This document shows positions 35,059 through 44,669 of a stretch of DNA of 64,000 bases, in pieces (within the stretch, counting starts at the first letter, position 1; every line of letters starts with the position of its first letter). The notes beneath the pieces were generated by a model that was not told the DNA's origin, made no database searches, and saw nothing but the letters and a program-made list of their open reading frames with translations. The DNA is taken from the NCBI GenBank assembly GCA_964291275.2, contig OZ219799.1:992001-1056000 (forward strand). The letters run 5' to 3'. The translations under genes were made by a program, and so were the position numbers. Source of the DNA: Bin80 sp964291275 (GTDB lineage Bacteria; Bacteroidota; Rhodothermia; Rhodothermales; Bin80).

Positions 35059-37721
35059 TCAGGCTAAGCATTTTACTAGCATTGGGGCTGGTAACCATAG
35101 CTCCAGTCATACCGGATAATACACTGGTGCATACGGTGGATGAGTTCCGGGAGGCTGTTCGCAACGCCCAGCCGGGTGATACAATCACCATGGCCAACGG
35201 TACGTGGCGCGATGCAGATCTGGTATTTGATGCGGATGGTGCAGAAGGTGATTCAATTACTGTTCGTGCAGAAACCCCCGGAGAAGTGATCCTGACCGGT
35301 CGTTCTCGCCTCCGAATCGGTGGACAGTATCTGAAAGTAGAAGGGTTGTGGTTTCATCGGGGAGCACTGAATCGGGGACACGTGATCGCATTCCGCACGG
35401 ACAGGGCGGCCCATCATAGCCGCATCACGAACTGTGCGGTAACAGAGTTCAACCCCGCTAACTGGTTACTGCAGTACAAATGGGTATCCCTGTACGGCAC
35501 ACACAATCGAGTAGATCATTGCTATTTTGCAGGCAAGACGCACGATGGAGCCACGCTTGTGGTATGGCTGGAAGATCCACCAGCCGACGAACCCAATTAC
35601 CACCGGATTGACCATAATCACTTCGGACATCGCCCGAAGCTGGGTAAGAATGGCGGTGAAACCATTCGCATTGGCACTAGCAGCCGCTCTATGCAGGATT
35701 CCTATTCGGTAGTGGAACACAACCTGTTTGAGCGCACCAACGGCGAGCACGAAATTATATCCAACAAGTCTGGGCACAATACTTACCGCCACAACACTTT
35801 CCTTGAAGCGCAAGGCGCATTAACCCTGCGCCATGGTAACCATGCTACCATCAAGGAGAACTGGTTTCTGGGCAGAGGAAAGCCTGGTACGGGTGGAGTA
35901 CGGGTCATAGGAGAGGACCATTTGGTTACGCACAACTATTTTTCCGAACTGCAGGGAGATTCGTCACGTGCGTCACTCTCAGTGATGAACGGTATACCCA
36001 ACTCGCCTCTGAATCGATATTTTCAGGTTAAGCGCCCAATTATTACCCACAATACGTTTGTTGGGACACGGGTGAGCATACTTTTTGGATTGGGAGCAGA
36101 CGGAGAAAAGACACTTGTGCCAGAGGATGTTCTGTTCGGCCATAATGTCATTATTACAGAAAGTAATAAATCTGTGGTTACTGCGTACGTGTCCGCTGAC
36201 GATGTTACGTGGAGTGAAAATGTATTCTACGGAACGCAATTAGGCATCCCAGAGCCCAATGGCATACGCTGGGAGAATCCAGAGCTGATAAGCGGTCTTC
36301 ACGGTATGCAATATCCATCTCCCGAAGGTCCAGCATCAGGGAAGGGGGCTTTGCCTACACACCGGCCTCTTTCACCGTCCGACGTTGGACCTTCATGGTG
36401 GGGGCAGCCTTGGACTCCAAATATTTTGGCGGATTCAACACGCACTCTGACTGATTTTTCTTACGCGGGTTACAGAAGGGGAGAAGAGCGTCCGCCCGAT
36501 CTCGAAGTAACGCTGGATGTGACTGATTATGGCGCAACCGGCGATGATATGAATGACGACACTGAGGCGTTTACGCGGGCAATGAAAGCGGCGCAGATTC
36601 AGGAAGGATGGGTTGTTGTTGGTATTCCAAAGGGACGGTTCCACCTGTCTGGTGTGATGCTTCTGGAGCGGGATAGTTTGATTGTGCGGGGGAGTGGAGT
36701 TGGTGAGACTGTAATCAGCATAGAGAAGCCCCTTGGTGCCATGGATGTGGCAGATGAATTCAGTGCGTTACCTGATACACTCAAGATCGAAGGGAGAGCG
36801 CCGTCGCCGTATTCTAGTCGGGGTGGGGTATTTTGGTTTCGAGGGCCTGTAACACGGGCAGGAGTATCTTCTATATCCACTCTCTCTGGACGTCGAGACA
36901 CTGGTGCAGATAATGTGCGCCAAAGCTTCCAGGATGTCACGATAACCGCGCAGGAGGGCAACGTAGTGCATACAAAGGAATCACTGTCAGTCGGCCTCAC
37001 GCCAGAATTAGAACCGTATCTGGCAACGTCGGAGTCCTCTGTCGAGGTTGGCGTGGAGCATCTCAGTATAGAGTTCTCTTCCGTTCCGTATGGAGGACAT
37101 CATCTCGAGGATGGATACAATGCAGTGTACTTCGAAGATGTGAGACATGGATGGGTGCGAGATGTGGAGATCAAGAATGCAGATGCGGGAGTACTCCTAG
37201 ATGCGGCGTCTCAAGTAACACTTACGAATATTTTAATTACTGGACGAGGAGGTCATTTCGGCATTCACACACAGGACTCGAAGCATATCCTGATGGAGAA
37301 TGTTCGCGTTCATTCCAATACACTGCATCCTGTTGGTTGTACGGGCGGAGGTGGTTTCAATGTTGTCACGACCAGTTCCATAGGGCGCATTTATGATGCG
37401 GGCTGTGCCCATCCTATTTTGTATGAAGCGCTTACTATGCAAGGTGACACAATTGGTGGGCCACTTTGGGATGTGGAATTGCGTTCACCGCTGGTACTAT
37501 GGAACACTAAGATCAATTACGACCGTTTCGCGGCCATACGCCCACCGGCTTACCTGGGCGCATTGGGAGACAGCGTTGTCGTTGTGGGCTTGTCGAGCGA
37601 TGTGCCGGTACGTATGCAGGCTGGGCCTGGTGGCTATTACGAAGGCATAAATCGGTCCGGGGAGCTTACGGTCCCGTCCCTGTACCGGTATCAGCTCAAA
37701 GCGCGGCTTGAGGGAATCTGA
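35055..37721 (+). CDS. PL6-family alginate lyase fused to a second pectate-lyase-3-like beta-helix
   Basis: 888 residues starting at a TTG inside the previous stop region (TTGA overlap), which suggests coupled translation. A signal-like segment is RLSILLALGLVTIAP. The N-terminal half (about 25-440) is PL6: KNGGETIRIGTSSRSMQD, IISNKSGHN with K238 and LTLRHGN with R259, again 21 apart. The C-terminal half (about 470-888) starts VTDYGATGDDMNDDTEAFTR, the entry motif of pectate-lyase-3 (GH55-like) helices, and continues with GIPKGRFHLSG, GVLLDAASQVTLTN and HILMENVRVHSN. The C-terminus has no T9SS sorting domain, unlike the upstream paralogue, so this enzyme is probably periplasmic. The two-helix architecture recalls AlyGC-like PL6 enzymes, but the second module here has its own family signature. 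Confidence 0.9.
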   Translation: MIRLSILLALGLVTIAPVIPDNTLVHTVDEFREAVRNAQPGDTITMANGTWRDADLVFDADGAEGDSITVRAETPGEVILTGRSRLRIGGQYLKVEGLWFHRGALNRGHVIAFRTDRAAHHSRITNCAVTEFNPANWLLQYKWVSLYGTHNRVDHCYFAGKTHDGATLVVWLEDPPADEPNYHRIDHNHFGHRPKLGKNGGETIRIGTSSRSMQDSYSVVEHNLFERTNGEHEIISNKSGHNTYRHNTFLEAQGALTLRHGNHATIKENWFLGRGKPGTGGVRVIGEDHLVTHNYFSELQGDSSRASLSVMNGIPNSPLNRYFQVKRPIITHNTFVGTRVSILFGLGADGEKTLVPEDVLFGHNVIITESNKSVVTAYVSADDVTWSENVFYGTQLGIPEPNGIRWENPELISGLHGMQYPSPEGPASGKGALPTHRPLSPSDVGPSWWGQPWTPNILADSTRTLTDFSYAGYRRGEERPPDLEVTLDVTDYGATGDDMNDDTEAFTRAMKAAQIQEGWVVVGIPKGRFHLSGVMLLERDSLIVRGSGVGETVISIEKPLGAMDVADEFSALPDTLKIEGRAPSPYSSRGGVFWFRGPVTRAGVSSISTLSGRRDTGADNVRQSFQDVTITAQEGNVVHTKESLSVGLTPELEPYLATSESSVEVGVEHLSIEFSSVPYGGHHLEDGYNAVYFEDVRHGWVRDVEIKNADAGVLLDAASQVTLTNILITGRGGHFGIHTQDSKHILMENVRVHSNTLHPVGCTGGGGFNVVTTSSIGRIYDAGCAHPILYEALTMQGDTIGGPLWDVELRSPLVLWNTKINYDRFAAIRPPAYLGALGDSVVVVGLSSDVPVRMQAGPGGYYEGINRSGELTVPSLYRYQLKARLEGI

Positions 37722-37765
37722 AGGAATCAGGAGGTGCTGTAATAGCCGGGGTGGGGAGTAACCTA

Positions 37766-38512
37766 TTAGTCAGTGTCCAAGGGATCAGGTACTTTCTGGG
37801 CAGACAACATCTGGGATATGTGATTCTCTGATTCCCTCAGATGATGCTCCATGTTAATGTGGGCAGCTTCTGCGTCTCGCATGAGAATAGATTCCAGGAT
37901 TCGCCCGTGCCATTCGATCGCTGAAGACTTCGCATCTTCAACCGCTTTGTGAACGAAGGATTTGATGTGTGGCATGAGTGCGTGGATGGGTGCAATCAGG
38001 AGTGGCATGATACTATTCCCGGATGCAATTGCGATGTGTTGATGGAATGTAAGGTCTAGTTTGGCCAATCCTTCGTTTCTCCCAGTCCACGTTTGCATTG
38101 CATCAAAATCCTCCTGCAGTTGCTTCGCATCCTCTAGTGTGTAATGCAGTGCAGCCTCCGCTGCTATCGGTGGCTCAATGAGCTGTCTGGCTTTGATGAT
38201 GTCGATGAACTTGAGATCTCCGCCATGTTGCTGTAGATACATTTCCAGTGGGGTACTCACTGTTTCAGCAGAGAGTTCGGATACAAAAATGCCACGTCCT
38301 TTTTCAATACGGATCAGTCCGCGCCCTGAAAGCATGCGTAGGGCTTCCCTCAGTACGGTTCTGCTTACTCCAAATTGAGAGCATAAGTCTAATTCGGACG
38401 AAAGTCGCATTCCTGGTACCAATGTCTTCTCGCGAATTGAGTTTTCGATGGCTTCTACTACGGAATGGCTGAGAAGCTGGGGTTTACCTACGGATGCGAA
38501 TTGCTGTGCCAT
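37766..38512 (-). CDS. FadR-subfamily GntR transcriptional regulator
   Basis: 248 residues. The N-terminal winged helix (about 13-80) has LVPGMRLSSELDLCSQFGVSRT followed by VLREALRMLSGRGLI, the GntR recognition helix region, and a wing KGRGIFVSE. The C-terminal FCD domain (about 100-235) has IKARQLIEPPIAAEAA and metal/ligand-type residues in LDLTFHQHIA and EWHGRI. FCD proteins bind small carboxylic acids, including uronate-derived keto-sugar acids, and release DNA on binding. It is the last gene of the minus-strand arm, 76 bases after the TRAP permease, and converges with the PL6 gene. Control of the whole locus by DEH or KDG is inferred from position. Confidence 0.88.
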   Translation of the reverse strand: MAQQFASVGKPQLLSHSVVEAIENSIREKTLVPGMRLSSELDLCSQFGVSRTVLREALRMLSGRGLIRIEKGRGIFVSELSAETVSTPLEMYLQQHGGDLKFIDIIKARQLIEPPIAAEAALHYTLEDAKQLQEDFDAMQTWTGRNEGLAKLDLTFHQHIAIASGNSIMPLLIAPIHALMPHIKSFVHKAVEDAKSSAIEWHGRILESILMRDAEAAHINMEHHLRESENHISQMLSAQKVPDPLDTD

Positions 38513-38588
38513 GGATTAGGAAAACGGAGATTTGGAGTTGTGTCCCTGGTTGCGTTGTATAAGTGTGAAGAAAGTAATGTAAGATAGT

Positions 38589-39881
38589 TTAGAGACCGAA
38601 GAGTCGGGGGATCACTAACGTGATTTGGGGGACAAAAGTGATCAATATCAGTGCGACCAGCATGGCTACATACAGGGGAGCCAGAGGCCGAATCATCGCA
38701 GGTACGGTTACCCCGGAAATTCCTGCACCTGCAAACAGTACCGTACCCACAGGTGGAGTACAGAGACCGATACAGAGATTAGCTACCATCAGGATACCGA
38801 AGTGGAGCGGATCAATACCAAATCCTACGACCACCGGTAGAAAAATAGGTGTAAAGATCAGGATGGCTGGCGTCATGTCCATGAATGTGCCAACCATCAA
38901 CAACAGCACATTTATCAGGAGGAGTACAATGATCTTGTTGTCACTGATAGCTAAAAGTGATTCCGCAATGCCTTGCGGAATATCTTCAAAAGAAAGCACC
39001 CAGGAGAGTGCCAGCGAGGCGCCGATGAGGAGCATGACGACGGCGGTGGTAGTCACACTGCTAAGCAAAACGTCATAAAGCTCCCGGATTCGTACCTCGC
39101 GATAGAGCAGCACGAGTACAAGTGCGTAGAGTACTGCAATGGCAGCAGCTTCGGTCGCCGTAAATATTCCCGCGATAATTCCTCCGATGACAACTACGAC
39201 CAAGGTAAGGCTCGGTAATGCGCGAGCAAAATGCACGAACACTTCCTGAAACGGTATACGCTCGCCCTTACCATATCCCTTTCGGTGTGCTACGAACGCT
39301 GCTACCATCATCAGAAGTCCTCCTATGAGAATGCCGGGCAAATATCCAGCAACAAACAACGCAGCAACTGAAACCGTGCCACTGGCAAGCGAATACACAA
39401 TCAGAACGTTACTGGGGGGAATCAGCAACCCTGTTGTAGCAGAGGACACATTGACCGCGGCGCTGAAGCCGGGTGAGTAGCCACCGTCAACCATCTTAGG
39501 GTGCATGACAGATCCTATTGCGGCAGCAGCAGCAATCCCTGAACCTGAAATAGAGCCAAACAGCATGCACGCAATGATATTTACAAGTGCGAGACCTCCT
39601 GGGAGTGCCCCGATCAAGGCGCGGGCAAATGCAATAAGACGGCGGGCAATTCCCCCACGGCCCATCAAATTACCTGCCAGAATGAAGAATGGGATGGCTA
39701 ATAAAGTAAAGCTATCCAAGCCGGTAGCAATGCGTTGTGCTGTTGTGCTGACCGCAGGCACAAAGTCTACAGCCACAACCATGGTGAGCAATGTAGACAT
39801 GCCCAGGCAATAGGCTACTGGTACATCCAACAGGAGCAGAATCAAGAAGCTCACCACAAGTACAAGTACAGCAACGGCCAT
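38589..39881 (-). CDS. TRAP transporter large permease (DctM family)
   Basis: 430 residues, almost entirely hydrophobic with about 12 membrane segments. DctM family signs include LDVPVAYCLGMSTLL, AIPFFILAGNLMGRGGIARRL, SGSGIAAAAAIGSVMHPKM, VSSATTGLLIPPSNVLIVYS and GLCTPPVGTVLFAG. It is the ion-coupled channel of a tripartite ATP-independent periplasmic transporter and works with the small permease 35 bases upstream and the binding protein before that. Cargo of TRAP systems is usually an organic acid; in this locus an unsaturated uronate or its keto form is likely. The gene is intact and full length. Confidence 0.93.
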   Translation of the reverse strand: MAVAVLVLVVSFLILLLLDVPVAYCLGMSTLLTMVVAVDFVPAVSTTAQRIATGLDSFTLLAIPFFILAGNLMGRGGIARRLIAFARALIGALPGGLALVNIIACMLFGSISGSGIAAAAAIGSVMHPKMVDGGYSPGFSAAVNVSSATTGLLIPPSNVLIVYSLASGTVSVAALFVAGYLPGILIGGLLMMVAAFVAHRKGYGKGERIPFQEVFVHFARALPSLTLVVVVIGGIIAGIFTATEAAAIAVLYALVLVLLYREVRIRELYDVLLSSVTTTAVVMLLIGASLALSWVLSFEDIPQGIAESLLAISDNKIIVLLLINVLLLMVGTFMDMTPAILIFTPIFLPVVVGFGIDPLHFGILMVANLCIGLCTPPVGTVLFAGAGISGVTVPAMIRPLAPLYVAMLVALILITFVPQITLVIPRLFGL

Positions 39882-39916
39882 TTACAGCTGATTAGTTCGG
39901 GTACATGGTTTGCGTC

Positions 39917-40405
39917 TCAACCATCAGACAAGAGTGTAGGGCTCTCTTGATCCGGGTTTTCTCGAATTGCAATTAGACTGTAGTAAGTCATCAGAAGTCC
40001 GCTTAGAGGAAGCACAAGATAGACGTAGCCTATGGGGACCTGAAAAGCTGCAGAAAGCTGATTCAGATCTAACGTCACATACACGAGCCAACTGCCTCCA
40101 AAGACCAGAGCCACCAGGGAAAAAATGATAATAATGATGTGGGCGAACACATGAACGGATCGTCGTTGGGTATCTGGCAGCTTCCGTACAAGCACGTCAA
40201 TACCAAGGTGTGCACGTACACGCAAAGCGTATGCTGCACCCAGTAGACTAATCCAGATGAGCAGATAAGTTGATAATTCCTCCGTGTACGAACTGGGGCT
40301 GTTAAGCAGAAAGCGTGTAACCACCTGCCAAGATACAGTGACTACCATGATCGACATTAAGGCGACCAGCAATCCTGCAAGAGTCTTGTCAATAATGCGT
40401 GTCAT
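39917..40405 (-). CDS. TRAP transporter small permease (DctQ family)
   Basis: 162 residues from the ATG at 40405; an upstream in-frame start at 40486 would overlap the DctP gene by 74 bases and adds no membrane-like sequence. Four membrane segments are expected, with DctQ signs VVTVSWQVVTRFLLNSPSSYTEEL and LLIWISLLGAAYALRVRAHLGIDVL. It forms the inner-membrane complex with DctM. It starts 7 bases after the binding-protein stop, so the three genes are one transcription unit. Confidence 0.9.
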   Translation of the reverse strand: MTRIIDKTLAGLLVALMSIMVVTVSWQVVTRFLLNSPSSYTEELSTYLLIWISLLGAAYALRVRAHLGIDVLVRKLPDTQRRSVHVFAHIIIIIFSLVALVFGGSWLVYVTLDLNQLSAAFQVPIGYVYLVLPLSGLLMTYYSLIAIRENPDQESPTLLSDG

Positions 40406-40412
40406 ATCGCTG

Positions 40413-41414
40413 TCACGGTACTTGGGTATTAAGGTCCCGGATCCGTTTGGCCCAGGGTTCCAGTGCGGTACCTCCAAGAGATTCATAGAGCGGTAGAACG
40501 GCTTCCTGGAAGGGTCTTTTATCTGGGCGAACGACGGTCACTCCGTCTTCCTCTACAGCTCTTAGAGCTTCATGGCTTGCCTCATTCCACAATCTTCGCT
40601 GGAACGTTACTGATTCCTTAACCGCTTGGGTAAGCCACCCTTTTTGTTGGGTGGACAGCTTATTCCATGTATGCGTGCCAATCAGTAGGACATCTGGAGG
40701 GGCGGCGTGTTCATCCAGGGTATAGTACCGGGCTTGCTCAAAATGCTTGGATCCGTAGAAATTTGGTGGGTTGTTTTCTGCACCATCCACTACACCCTGC
40801 TGCAGCGCTGTATAGAGTTCTCCATAAGCCATTGGCGTAGCATTTGCACCGAGAAGATTAATTGTTTGGATAGAAAGATTACTTCGCATCACACGAATTT
40901 TCAATCCTTGGAGATCATCGGGAGTATCGACCCTTTGGTCATGTATATAAAAGCTTCGGAATCCGGCATCGTAATAACATAATCCACGTATCCGGTAGGG
41001 TAATCCTTGCAGCAGTATCTCCTTTCCTACGTCGCCTTGAAGGGCTCTCCAGAGGTGGTCTTGATCCTCAAAGAGATATGGAAGACTGTAAACGCCCATG
41101 GCAGGCACAAAATTCTCAATCACACTAGAGGCGGTTTTGGCCATGTCGAGTGTGCCGAGCTGGAGCAGCTCTACAGATTCCCGTTCGTTGCCCAATTGTC
41201 CACTGGGATAAATTTTCACCCGCATAGTGCCTCCCGATAGCTCTTCTAAACGTTCTCCCATGAAAGCCATTCCGCGGTGTACCGGATGCGTGGAATCCAG
41301 TACATGTGCCAAACGGAGCTCAACGCTGTCTTGTGAGGAGCTACATCCTGCACTACTCAGAAGTAGCGGTGCAGTAAGCAATGCAAGCAGCACAAGCTTA
41401 ACGGTCGAATTCAT
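40413..41414 (-). CDS. TRAP transporter substrate-binding lipoprotein (DctP family)
   Basis: 333 residues from the ATG at 41414; the ATG at 41450 adds 12 residues ahead of the signal. The signal ends in a lipobox (LLSSAGC), so the binding protein is probably tethered, which is less common for TRAP systems than a free periplasmic protein. DctP motifs: LAHVLDSTHPVHRGM, KIYPSGQLGNERESVELLQLGTLD and LQGLKIRVMRS, whose Arg (as in SiaP) should hold the substrate carboxylate. Also ATPMAYGELYTALQQGVVDGAENN, a strong family signature. Located 186 bases downstream of the SDR reductase. The carboxylate-binding Arg fits a uronate cargo. Confidence 0.92.
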   Translation of the reverse strand: MNSTVKLVLLALLTAPLLLSSAGCSSSQDSVELRLAHVLDSTHPVHRGMAFMGERLEELSGGTMRVKIYPSGQLGNERESVELLQLGTLDMAKTASSVIENFVPAMGVYSLPYLFEDQDHLWRALQGDVGKEILLQGLPYRIRGLCYYDAGFRSFYIHDQRVDTPDDLQGLKIRVMRSNLSIQTINLLGANATPMAYGELYTALQQGVVDGAENNPPNFYGSKHFEQARYYTLDEHAAPPDVLLIGTHTWNKLSTQQKGWLTQAVKESVTFQRRLWNEASHEALRAVEEDGVTVVRPDKRPFQEAVLPLYESLGGTALEPWAKRIRDLNTQVP

Positions 41415-41600
41415 GAGAATGGCATCATAAGCCTTCGGGTTAGGCTGCAATGCGTCTACCTAGGCCGGGAGTTATTGATCGGGTTGAGCAACGGAGAGTA
41501 TTGATCGTCAGTAAGTAACCAGACGAATCGTTCGGGCAACCATTTTTGCGCATCAAATACTCCAGGATTATCCATTGGCTGGTCGGTCTTCGGGGTCAAA

Positions 41601-42359
41601 TCAGACGAAGTAAAGGCCGCCATTCACTTCCACAGACTCGCCATTCACATATGCAGAGGCATCTGACGCAAGAAAGGCGACGATATTGGCTACATCTTCG
41701 GATTCACCCTCACGGCCCACGGCCGTCTTTCCGGCAATCATTTTCCGAACGTTATCGGGTGTAAACGTGTCGTGAAACGTCGTATTTATTAGGCCTGGTG
41801 AGACGCAATTCACGCGGATGTTGCGTGCAGACAGTTCTTTTGCCATTCCACGGGTCATGGTCAGGACCCCGCCTTTCGCGGTCGCATAGGCAATTGATCC
41901 TCCTCCGCCACCGTCGCGGGCTGCGAGTGATGCCAAGTTCACAATCGTTCCGCCAGGCTTCATGTACGGCAATGCAGCCTGAGAAACGAGAAAAACAGAT
42001 TTGAGATTTACTGCCATTACAGCGTCCCAGAATGCTCCGTCCATCTCGTCGAGTTTTTTACGGGCCAGTAGACCGCCGGCGTTATTGACCAGTATATCAA
42101 GGGATCCCCCAAAGGCTTCTGTGCCTTCAGTGAGCAGTCGCTTTACGTCTGTTGTCTGAGTTACATCGGCTTTTATTGCAATAGCCTTGCCGCCGAAACC
42201 GGCAACTTCCGCAACGGTCTCCTCCGCATCGTTCTTGCTGGAGTGATAATTAACAATGACAGAAGCGCCTGCTTTGGCCAAACCATAGACGATCCATCTT
42301 CCGATATCTCTCCCCCCTCCGGTCACCAGCGCCACCTTGCCGCTCAGATTTGTATTCAT
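41601..42359 (-). CDS. SDR-family oxidoreductase, probable DEH reductase
   Basis: 252 residues, classical short-chain dehydrogenase. The cofactor loop is TGGGRDIGR (Asp replacing the usual Gly/second small residue), then ADV, NNAGG, a serine in VNLASLAA, and the Y-A-T-A-K catalytic pair. SPGLINT and the C-terminal NGESVEVNGG are typical. Family members reduce keto sugars, steroids or acyl-ACP. Between a PL17 exo-lyase and a TRAP transporter the likely step is reduction of 4-deoxy-L-erythro-5-hexoseulose uronate (DEH) to 2-keto-3-deoxygluconate, as done by alginate-locus SDRs. The NADH or NADPH preference cannot be read with confidence. KDG kinase and KDPG aldolase are not nearby. Confidence 0.85.
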   Translation of the reverse strand: MNTNLSGKVALVTGGGRDIGRWIVYGLAKAGASVIVNYHSSKNDAEETVAEVAGFGGKAIAIKADVTQTTDVKRLLTEGTEAFGGSLDILVNNAGGLLARKKLDEMDGAFWDAVMAVNLKSVFLVSQAALPYMKPGGTIVNLASLAARDGGGGGSIAYATAKGGVLTMTRGMAKELSARNIRVNCVSPGLINTTFHDTFTPDNVRKMIAGKTAVGREGESEDVANIVAFLASDASAYVNGESVEVNGGLYFV

Positions 42360-42440
42360 GCTGTCGTTTTCGTGTTAGTACTTTAAGTGTAGGAATGATT
42401 TGGAGGCGATTAGGATATTTGAAGGAAGCGTGATTGCAGG

Positions 42441-44642
42441 TCAATTTTCTGCTTCTGAGTTACTCAGAAATTCAACCTGATAACTTCCTGTCCACTGGAA
42501 AGATTGATCACCGAACGTAACCTCCTGTTGTCCGGTTGCTTCCTCAGACTGGTTCGAAACTATAACCCGCCAGCGAAGGCCTTCCTGACCTGTGATCTCA
42601 ATTACACTGGCGACATCGGAATGGCCCACGACGTTCACCCCAGTGACTCGGGGTCTGGCCTGTGTGGATCTTTCTCGGGCTTCATTGAAGTAGCCATGGG
42701 GTTCGATGACGGATGCAAAAAGCATGTTTTCGGCCTCACGACGCAGGACGAGAAGGGGATGCGATTGCAGGTTAAAATCAGGATCGTTTGCGCCGGTGCG
42801 TCCAAGATGCACTTCACTTTCCGGCCAGGCAGAAGAAATCAGCGAATAGTACCGATGGCCGTCCAGCCAGGTAAATTGGATAGATGAATCTGTGCTGGCA
42901 TGTGCTGTTTGCCAGATGTGCTGATATCCATGACTATCCCCCAATGGCTGCAGCGCGTTCGTATTCGTCTCGAATTGCAGGTTCGAGGTAATGTTCTGGC
43001 CGGAATAATGCAGAGGGTAATCATATTGGTGAGTTTCATCGCTGGTTAAGCGATACAGGTCAACAACGACCGGATATGGAAGTGTTTCATCCTTAACGAG
43101 TAGCATCGTTCGCTGCATGTCCACGCCATCATAATATGTGTCAGCATGCGCGCTCATAGCGATAGCGTGCGTATCCCCTGCTTCAAAAAAGTGTCGTTTG
43201 GCAGACATCGACTCTGCAGTGTCTTCGTCCCCCATGTTTTGTGTCACTCCGTCGACAACTACAGTATTGTGTGCAATGGTCTGCATCGCGTAAGTGTCGT
43301 TTTCTGGCAGATAGCGTCCGCCGAACTTGGGCTCCACATTGACCCATCTACCAAACCCGTAATCGCGAATAACCTGTCGACCCTGATCAAAGAAGATGAA
43401 GTGCAACTTATCGAAATGTCCATGACCTCCTCCGTGTACGCCGTACTTCATGAGGAGCATCGACTCCTCCATACCTTCTCCCATTCGGAGAATTCCCAGC
43501 CCACCGGAGACACCGCCGCTTCCATCGCTGAATTCCACCGAGGGCCAGGCAATTTGAGGATCCGATTCACTGGCATCAAAATCACGGGCAAGCTTTAATC
43601 CGGCTCCACTCAAAGAGACACGTTCCTGGATTTTGGCAATCCCCAGAAGATCTTCATCCATTCCGTAGCGATCGTAGGTCAGGGCGTTGGCTAGAATGAC
43701 CTCAGGTGCTGCTACATCCATCGTTAACGATGCGTCGTTGATCGGTGGAAAAACTCCGTTGGGGAATGAAGTTTGAACAGCTGCGTAGTAGGCTTTCCGC
43801 AAGATCTGGTCACGGTATTCATAAATGCCCACTTCCGGCTGCATCCGCTCCACAGCCTCGGCAAAATAGAAGAAGGGCATCAATGCATAACGGATATAGT
43901 ATGGCCCTTCCATGTAATATCCATCCGGTGAAAACAGTAGGTCTAGTTGTGCCAGGAATCCACCCTTTCCATCCAAGTCCGAGCCGTGCAAGGACTTTTC
44001 GACCAGTGCTAGGTCACCCATCACGTATGCAATCATACCGACCGCAGCTACGGCCCAGGTACCGTGATTATGAATGCGGTCAAATTCTGCTTTGTTACGG
44101 ATATGAAACCAGTCGGCCATAGGCCGAAAGATATTGGCTTCGAATCGGGTCCGTTCCTCTTCCGAGAGCCAATTATATACGCAGTCGTAAGCAATACTCG
44201 TATGCACGAGCCAAACCTCTTCGTTCAGAGTTTGGTGAAAAATTTTGCCTGGTCTCTGATGATGTGCTAGTGGGTGCGGGCCAAGGGTTGGATACAGGAC
44301 CGCGTACATTTCCAGCATATCGCGTACAAAAGCTGCGTATTTATCCTCTCCGGTGATGCTGTAGAGCAGGCCGGCATAGCGCATTTCGCGATAGTTTTGT
44401 TTGTGTCGTTCGTGCTCGTATCCTCCGGCTTCTCCAGGGTTGGGTACTTCCATGGGGTGTGCGAATGCAACTTCCATGGTCTCTTTTGCCAGGGCGATTG
44501 CCTCATCGAGTAAGGCGTAACGGCCCTGTGCATCTCGGATCGCGAGGGCATCTTCCTGTGAGATAAAGATTCCTGCATGTTGACCCCAAGCCGTAAATGG
44601 CACGGTAAATGCGAGAAAAACAAGTAACAGGAGGCGCGACAT
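42441..44642 (-). CDS. PL17-type exolytic oligoalginate lyase
   Basis: 733 residues from the ATG at 44642, which starts the signal peptide (SRLLLLVFLAFTVPFTAWGQ). The ATG at 44669 adds nine residues and is also possible. The alpha/alpha barrel contains RIHNHGTW with N192 and H193, and EGPYYIRYA with Y249. The Asn-to-Tyr spacing of 57 equals that I recall for N201, H202 and Y258 of Alg17C. The heparinase II/III sheet domain has GVHGGGHGHFDKLHF, the metal and catalytic-His region. PL17 enzymes release unsaturated monouronate from alginate oligomers. There is no T9SS domain, so it should act in the periplasm, one step before the TRAP transporter. It is the first gene of the minus-strand arm (PL17, SDR, DctP, DctQ, DctM, GntR). 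Confidence 0.92.
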   Translation of the reverse strand: MSRLLLLVFLAFTVPFTAWGQHAGIFISQEDALAIRDAQGRYALLDEAIALAKETMEVAFAHPMEVPNPGEAGGYEHERHKQNYREMRYAGLLYSITGEDKYAAFVRDMLEMYAVLYPTLGPHPLAHHQRPGKIFHQTLNEEVWLVHTSIAYDCVYNWLSEEERTRFEANIFRPMADWFHIRNKAEFDRIHNHGTWAVAAVGMIAYVMGDLALVEKSLHGSDLDGKGGFLAQLDLLFSPDGYYMEGPYYIRYALMPFFYFAEAVERMQPEVGIYEYRDQILRKAYYAAVQTSFPNGVFPPINDASLTMDVAAPEVILANALTYDRYGMDEDLLGIAKIQERVSLSGAGLKLARDFDASESDPQIAWPSVEFSDGSGGVSGGLGILRMGEGMEESMLLMKYGVHGGGHGHFDKLHFIFFDQGRQVIRDYGFGRWVNVEPKFGGRYLPENDTYAMQTIAHNTVVVDGVTQNMGDEDTAESMSAKRHFFEAGDTHAIAMSAHADTYYDGVDMQRTMLLVKDETLPYPVVVDLYRLTSDETHQYDYPLHYSGQNITSNLQFETNTNALQPLGDSHGYQHIWQTAHASTDSSIQFTWLDGHRYYSLISSAWPESEVHLGRTGANDPDFNLQSHPLLVLRREAENMLFASVIEPHGYFNEARERSTQARPRVTGVNVVGHSDVASVIEITGQEGLRWRVIVSNQSEEATGQQEVTFGDQSFQWTGSYQVEFLSNSEAEN

Positions 44643-44669
44643 GGGATATTTTCTCTTCGGTTCGTACAT

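Noticed and set aside
41601..42359. Calling the SDR a fatty-acid FabG
   Set aside because: It sits between a PL17 lyase and a TRAP transporter with no fatty-acid genes nearby; uronate reduction fits better.
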